A stretch of 33,154 bases of DNA from JBGOUV01 sp041477815 (GTDB lineage: Bacteria > Acidobacteriota > Terriglobia > Bryobacterales > JACQDG01): positions 1-33,154 of the forward strand of contig JBGOUV010000017.1 of assembly GCA_041477815.1 (NCBI GenBank), read 5' to 3'. A model generated the notes under the pieces. That model saw nothing but the letters and a program-made list of their open reading frames with translations, searched no databases and was not told the DNA's origin. The position numbers and the translations under genes were made by a program. Positions within the stretch are counted from its first letter, which is position 1. Every line of letters starts with the position of its first letter. This document shows, one piece after another, positions 29,389 to 33,154 of this stretch.

Positions 29389-29669
29389 CGACGAGAGCGG
29401 TTGAATTTTCCAGCCCCCAGCCTCTTGACCTTGGCGTGGAGGGAGGCAATCAGTTCCTCGGCAGTATCAAAAGGTCCGTAGGAACGACCCCTCTTGAAGT
29501 CGTCCAGGCTCTCAGCGATTCCTCGATCGATCACAGACTTGGGCGTAAAAGTCACCTTGCCCCGTTCGACCTTGGCCTCCAGCAAGTCCCCCACTCGAAT
29601 GCCGGCTTGCCTTCGGACAACGGCAGGGATAACCACCTGGTATTTGTTCTTGACGGTGACGAGGGGCAT
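29385..29669 (-). CDS. AbrB/MazE-type antitoxin
   Basis: The 94-residue protein starts with a SpoVT-AbrB swapped-hairpin DNA-binding domain (VTVKNKYQVVIPAVVRRQAGIRVGDLLEAKVERGKVTFTPK). A C-terminal tail (about 50-94) follows that would wrap the toxin. It should bind its own operator and neutralise the downstream RelE-like toxin, whose ATG overlaps its TGA. Two GTTCAAC direct repeats sit just before the start. With the toxin frameshifted, the antitoxin may now be an orphan regulator. Confidence 0.88.
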   Translation of the reverse strand: MPLVTVKNKYQVVIPAVVRRQAGIRVGDLLEAKVERGKVTFTPKSVIDRGIAESLDDFKRGRSYGPFDTAEELIASLHAKVKRLGAGKFNRSRR

Positions 29670-29671
29670 AA

Positions 29672-29686
29672 GTTGAACTGTTGAAC
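29672..29686 (-). promoter_or_regulatory. Direct repeats at the antitoxin start, likely operator
   Basis: GTTGAAC (29672-29678), one base, GTTGAAC (29680-29686) end two bases before the antitoxin ATG. Paired short repeats at this place are typical operator half-sites for self-regulated antitoxins. No experimental basis is implied. Confidence 0.45.
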
Positions 29687-29754
29687 CTTCTAAGAACAGG
29701 TTACCGAGATAACGGGAGCCCTGTCAAATCCCGACCTGGAAGCGCATCTCCCGA

Positions 29755-30801
29755 TCACTTCGCAGCCGTCGCGGCGGCATCCGCTCCCTCACGGTCGGGT
29801 GCGTTGAAAAGCAAGCGTTCCGCGTTGCCCCGGTAGATTTGGTCCTTTTGCTCCGCCGGCAGCCCCAGGCTCTCTATCACCCGAATCGTCTCCCGGATAA
29901 ATAGCCCCGGCGACGGCTCGAACGGGGTGTCGGACGCAAACAGCACCTGGTCAATTCCGAAAAAATCCAGGCCGCAGCGGGTTGCCGCGAGCGCCCCGAA
30001 TAGCGCCGTGTCGGCGTAGAACATCTTGAAGTAGTCGTAGGGACGCTTCTTCAGAGACCGCAACAATGCGGCGTAGTCCTCATCCGAGCTGCGCCGGCCC
30101 ATCTGGTCCCAGCCGTACCCGACGCGCCCCTCGCAATATGGGATCATGGCGCCCATGTGATGAGTAATGATCTTGACGTTCGGGTGGCGGTCGAACAGGC
30201 CGGAGAAGACCAGGCGCGCCATGGCCACGCTGGTCTCGTAGGGCCAGCCCAGAGTCCACCAAATCTCATACCGGGACCGGTTTTCGCTGCGGTAGTCGGA
30301 GAAGTCCCCGGTCCGCGCCGGATGCAGCCAGATCGTCAGGTCGCGGCGCGCCAGCTCGTCGAACAGGGGCCGGAATTCGGCCGCGTCGAGGGGCTTGCCG
30401 GCGGCATTCGAATACAGTTGCACGCCGCGCGCGCCGAGCTCGGTCGCCGCCCGTTCGAGCTCCTTCTCGGCCGCGCCCGGATGGTTCATGGGCAAGGCGG
30501 CGACGAAGCCCGGAAACCGGTCGGGATAGCGGGCGACCAGCTCGGCCATGCCGTCGTTCGCCATTCTCGCCAGCAGCGGTGACGTCTCCGGCCCGGCAAA
30601 GGACTCGATGGGCGGCGAGGCCAGCGAGATCACCTGCCGGTAGTCCCCGAACTCGTCCATCATGCGGAACCGCGCGTCCAGGTCCACCATCGCCGGAATA
30701 TTCCGCGAGCGCTTGCCCATGTCCTGGAGTCCGGGGGCGACCTGGAGGAACTCGGCGAAGAATCGCGCGGGAAGAATATGGTTGAAAATGTCGATCTTCA
30801 C
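29755..30801 (-). CDS. ACMSD-like amidohydrolase (Amidohydro_2)
   Basis: The 348-residue TIM-barrel protein has ACMSD/resorcylate-decarboxylase-type blocks: MKIDIFNHILP, a mid-barrel H in TIWLHPARTGD, IITHHMGAMIPYCEGR, and a late Asp in LFASDTPFEP. The usual first metal ligand is changed: HxH of IDxHxHxxP is F-N-H here, so one His is missing. This variant occurs in some decarboxylase/hydrolase subgroups, but metal use is not assured. The GTG start (30801) is well supported by AGGAGG five bases upstream. It lies 81 bp after the DgoD-like gene on the same strand, so the two may share a sugar-acid or aromatic-acid pathway. The substrate is unknown. Confidence 0.83.
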   Translation of the reverse strand: MKIDIFNHILPARFFAEFLQVAPGLQDMGKRSRNIPAMVDLDARFRMMDEFGDYRQVISLASPPIESFAGPETSPLLARMANDGMAELVARYPDRFPGFVAALPMNHPGAAEKELERAATELGARGVQLYSNAAGKPLDAAEFRPLFDELARRDLTIWLHPARTGDFSDYRSENRSRYEIWWTLGWPYETSVAMARLVFSGLFDRHPNVKIITHHMGAMIPYCEGRVGYGWDQMGRRSSDEDYAALLRSLKKRPYDYFKMFYADTALFGALAATRCGLDFFGIDQVLFASDTPFEPSPGLFIRETIRVIESLGLPAEQKDQIYRGNAERLLFNAPDREGADAAATAAK

Positions 30802-30882
30802 GGAGACCTCCTTGCGGCCACGAGACGGATGCGGAGCGCCTCGGCCACGCCGGGGCAGCTTGGCGAAGGTCTGTGCGTAGCT

Positions 30883-32097
30883 CTACCAGTCCACCACCGA
30901 CCCATCGTCCGGATCGTAGCGCGTCAGATACGGCCGCGGCTCCCCGACCTGCGCCCGGAGCTTGTTTTCGTCGATGGTGATGCCCAGGCCCGGTTCGGTG
31001 GGCAACGGGCGGTGGCCGTTCCTAACCGGCGGCAGGGGCTTGGCGAGGAGGTCGGCGTGCTCGGCATCGCCGCGCTCCTGAATCAGGAAGTTGGGGATGG
31101 AGGCCGCTACCTGGAGACTCGCGGCCAGGGAGACAGGCCCGTTCGGATTGTGCGGCGCGAGCGGCGAGTAGTATGCTTCGGCCATGCCCGCGATGATCCG
31201 CAGCTCGGTGATGCCGCCGGCGTAACAGACATCCGGTTGCAGGATGACAGCGGCCCGCTTCTCCAGAATCTCGCGGAAGCCCCACTTGGTGAAGATGCGC
31301 TCGCCGGTGGCCAGCGGGATGTGCGTCTTCTTGGCCAACTCCGCCATCACGTCCACGTTCAGAGCCTGCACCACCTCTTCATAGAACCAGGGATGATAGG
31401 GCTCCAGGGCTTTGATCAGGAGGCTGGCCGTGGGCGGCTGCACCGCGCCATGAAAATCGATGCCGATATCGACGCCGGAACCCATGCGCTCCCGGAGAGC
31501 TTTGAATCGCTCCACCACTTCATCGACGAACTTCTGCCCCTCGACGTACTTGAACGCCTGCCGCGCGGCACTCGGCCCGACCTTCATGGCGTTCACGCCA
31601 GTGGTGGAACTGACTTGTCCGTAGACCCGGATCCGATCGCGGGTGGGGCCGCCCAGCAGTTTGTAGACCGGCACGCCGTAGATCTTGCCCTTGATGTCCC
31701 AAAGCGCCTGGTCGATGCCGCTCGAAATCGCGGTTTTGATCGGTCCGCCGCGATAGAACGCGCCACGGTGGATGGCCTGCCAGTGATGTACGACGCGGTT
31801 GGGGTCCTGCCCCACCAAGTAATTTGAGACCTCCAGGGCACCGGCGGCGCACGCCTTGGCATCGTCCTTGAGCATCTCGCCCCAGCCGACGATGCCGGCG
31901 TCGGTCGAGATCTTGACAAAGACCCAGGTGTTCTTGAGAACAAACGTCTCAATCTTGGTGACCTTGACATTGTCGTTGGGACCAACGGCAGCCGCGTTGG
32001 TGCGCTCGCAGGTAAACAGTGCGTCCAGGCCGAACAGCGCGCCCGAGGCGAGAGCCCCGCGCAGCAGAGAACGGCGATCGATTTCTTTTCGCGGCAT
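30883..32097 (-). CDS. Tat-exported D-galactonate dehydratase-like enolase-superfamily enzyme
   Basis: The 404-residue protein has a twin-arginine signal (D-R8-R9-S-L-L-R, then a hydrophobic stretch to about 28) before an enolase-superfamily domain close to E. coli DgoD. Shared blocks are GQDPNRVVHHWQ, GAFYRGGPI, GIDQALWDIKGK and AGGITELRIIAGMAEAYY. Metal ligands and acid/base residues keep DgoD spacing: D214, H216, E240, E266, H316, E341, against D183, H185, E209, E235, H285, E310 as I recall them. The expected reaction is loss of water from D-galactonate to 2-keto-3-deoxygalactonate. Export is odd for a step normally in the cytoplasm and suggests periplasmic processing of a sugar acid. Substrate within the family remains open. 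Confidence 0.87.
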   Translation of the reverse strand: MPRKEIDRRSLLRGALASGALFGLDALFTCERTNAAAVGPNDNVKVTKIETFVLKNTWVFVKISTDAGIVGWGEMLKDDAKACAAGALEVSNYLVGQDPNRVVHHWQAIHRGAFYRGGPIKTAISSGIDQALWDIKGKIYGVPVYKLLGGPTRDRIRVYGQVSSTTGVNAMKVGPSAARQAFKYVEGQKFVDEVVERFKALRERMGSGVDIGIDFHGAVQPPTASLLIKALEPYHPWFYEEVVQALNVDVMAELAKKTHIPLATGERIFTKWGFREILEKRAAVILQPDVCYAGGITELRIIAGMAEAYYSPLAPHNPNGPVSLAASLQVAASIPNFLIQERGDAEHADLLAKPLPPVRNGHRPLPTEPGLGITIDENKLRAQVGEPRPYLTRYDPDDGSVVDW

Positions 32098-32281
32098 AGG
32101 GATGTCTCCGTAGGATAGACTCCGCTAACTTAGCAAACGCTGTCCCGAGCGCGCAAGCCAAGCTTCGCTCCAGTCCGGCACGGAACGCTGATCGCCAACC
32201 GTCGGCGGAGTCGGGTGACGTCGGAGCGCGCGCCGGACAGAATCGCGGCAGGGTTTTCAGGGGGATGCCGCCGGAACTTGT

Positions 32282-32358
32282 TGGTGAGGCGGGCGGGACT
32301 CGAACCCGCGGCCCACGGCTTAAAAGGCCGTTGCTCTACCGGACTGAGCTACCGCCCC
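32282..32358 (-). tRNA. tRNA-Lys (anticodon TTT)
   Basis: Read on the minus strand from 32358, a full cloverleaf is visible: acceptor GGGGCGG pairing with CCGCCTC (one G-U), D-arm GCTC/GAGC, anticodon stem ACGGC/GCCGT with loop CTTTTAA (anticodon TTT) and T-arm GCGGG-TTCGAGT-CCCGC. The discriminator is A and CCA is encoded (32284-32282). Confidence 0.97.
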
Positions 32359-32374
32359 ACTTTGCGCTCCCTTC

Positions 32375-32380
32375 ATTATA
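32375..32380 (-). promoter_or_regulatory. tRNA-Lys promoter -10 (TATAAT)
   Basis: A perfect TATAAT on the minus strand (32380-32375) predicts transcription from about 32368, ten bases before the tRNA 5' end. No good -35 hexamer is seen at the expected distance. Confidence 0.6.
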
Positions 32381-32397
32381 GCTGCAATGCTGGGTCG

Positions 32398-32964
32398 CTA
32401 CCGGATCTCCGACACCCCGCAGGTGCCGGGAGCATCGGGATCGTTGTCGCGCGGACCTTTGGGACCACCGGTGCGGGTCTTGGCGCTCCATCCTTCAATC
32501 GCGATTTCCACCATGGTGGTGCCCGCCAGGTGCTCCTCGGGTGGAGCGTCGTAATCGACGCCAGCCGTCCGCCCGGCAAAGTAGCGCCGGATCATCGCGC
32601 GCAGCAGACGGTCCTTCTCGGAGCTCTCCGTCACCGCCCGCCCCCGGCCGAAGCAAACCACGCTGTGGTAGTTCATGGAATGGTACAGCGCCGTTCGAGA
32701 ATACACCAACCCCTCGATCGTGGTTACGCAGATCGAGACCGGCTCCCCGTCGGCCACCCGCTCGAGCGCCCGGCTCGACGGCGATCCGTGCAGGTAGAGC
32801 CGATCCGGCGTCAGCGGATCATAGTGATAGGACATGGGAATCACGACGGGGCGTCCCGCGTCGACGAAACCCACGTGGGCCACCAGCCCGGCGGCCAGAA
32901 TTTCGGGAGCCTGGTCCGGCGCCGCACGCTCGGCGTGTTGCCGGATCGGAATCGTGTGGGGCAT
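32398..32964 (-). CDS. Pyridoxamine 5'-phosphate oxidase family flavin-binding protein
   Basis: The 188-residue protein has the split-barrel PNPOx-like fold of the nitroreductase/NimA-like group. Visible blocks are GLVAHVGFVDAGRPVVIPMSYHYD, LYLHGSPSSRALERVADGEPVSICVT, ALYHSMNYHSVVCFGRGRAV and VEIAIEGWSAKTRTG. These proteins bind FMN (some bind F420 or heme); many act on nitro compounds or as detoxification reductases. It is not a true PdxH. ATG 32964 has GGGAGA upstream. The tRNA-Lys promoter starts right at its 3' end. Its role here is unknown. Confidence 0.88.
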   Translation of the reverse strand: MPHTIPIRQHAERAAPDQAPEILAAGLVAHVGFVDAGRPVVIPMSYHYDPLTPDRLYLHGSPSSRALERVADGEPVSICVTTIEGLVYSRTALYHSMNYHSVVCFGRGRAVTESSEKDRLLRAMIRRYFAGRTAGVDYDAPPEEHLAGTTMVEIAIEGWSAKTRTGGPKGPRDNDPDAPGTCGVSEIR

Positions 32965-33039
32965 GCGTCTCCCGTTGTAACGCGGCGCACACCTCTCCGA
33001 CAAGGGCCATTGCGGCGACAATGCCCTGGTCCAAGCGGT

Positions 33040-33154
33040 TTACGAGCGGCGGGCGAGGGCTTCTTCCACGCTGGCTCCGATTTCGAACACGCTCTCCAGC
33101 CCCGTGTAGGCCAAGACCCGGCGAGGGAACTCGTTCAGGCCGCTGAGAATGAGG
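33040..33154 (-). CDS. STAS-domain protein, C-terminal end (cut by window edge)
   Basis: The last 38 codons of a minus-strand gene enter the window: ILSGLNEFPRRVLAY, TGLESVFEIGASVEEALARRS, stop TAA (33042-33040). Leu-hydrophobic-GLN followed by a helix and TGL..VFEI....EEAL is the end of an anti-sigma-factor antagonist (SpoIIAA/RsbV-like STAS) domain. The start and the phosphorylatable serine are outside. It lies 75 bp upstream of the PNPOx-like gene. Confidence 0.7.
   Translation of the reverse strand, partial: LILSGLNEFPRRVLAYTGLESVFEIGASVEEALARRS

Overview
The window is GC-rich chromosomal DNA from a Gram-negative-type bacterium. I favour an Acidobacteriota (Solibacter/Bryobacter-like) origin. 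The reasons are high GC, many GTG/TTG starts, a futalosine-route menaquinone pair (mqnE with a UbiA-type prenyltransferase), a Tat-exported sugar-acid dehydratase, a GH88 unsaturated glucuronyl hydrolase, and many surface-glycan genes mixed with small regulatory genes. The phylum is an inference; no rRNA or other phylogenetic marker is present apart from mutL and one tRNA-Lys.

Layout. 1-4000 (minus): metallo-amidohydrolase, APC permease, GH88 hydrolase and the start of an exported protein, the last three closely spaced or overlapping. 4123-6889 (plus): a tight wecD-like / ArnC-type glycosyltransferase / wecE operon for an amino-deoxysugar of the dTDP-Fuc4NAc type. 7202-8404: a cation:proton antiporter behind a structured leader. 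8747-10622: a methyltransferase convergent with, and overlapping by 107 bp, a GT87-like membrane glycosyltransferase. 10651-12937: an island of apparently lower GC bounded by 13-bp inverted repeats. It carries a Fic AMPylase-family gene, a small basic protein, a dubious small ORF and the 3' two-thirds of an IS1-type transposase. 12940-17234: mutL, a penicillin-binding transpeptidase and a PP2C phosphatase, with a divergent DUF4760-like gene. 17239-21262: ABC-2 permease, FAD monooxygenase, an atypical LuxR-type regulator and a secreted His-rich FecR-like protein. 21319-26391: a GT-C-like membrane protein divergent from galE, a methyltransferase, a GT4 glycosyltransferase and a small XRE protein. 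26388-29137: mqnE and mqnP-like genes, divergent from an exported RraA-like protein. 29143-33154 (minus): AbrB-type antitoxin with a frameshifted toxin, ACMSD-like amidohydrolase, Tat-exported D-galactonate-dehydratase-like enzyme, tRNA-Lys(TTT), an FMN-binding PNPOx-like protein and the end of a STAS-domain protein.

Functional themes. Several loci suit cell-surface glycan assembly: nucleotide-sugar synthesis (WecE, WecD, GalE), polyprenyl-phosphate loading (the ArnC-type GT), GT-C transferases, a GT4 enzyme and an ABC-2 exporter permease without an ATPase beside it. A second theme is uronate and sugar-acid breakdown (GH88, DgoD-like dehydratase, amidohydrolases).

Most notable non-coding structure. 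The IS-type inverted repeats around the fic island stand out first. Next are head-to-head gene pairs with very short spacers in which two -10-like hexamers share one central TA and lie about 6 nt from the start codons, suggesting leaderless bidirectional promoters. There are also two long perfect dyads (2688-2715 and 19317-19360) and two triple-heptamer blocks (4084-4104 and 10614-10634).
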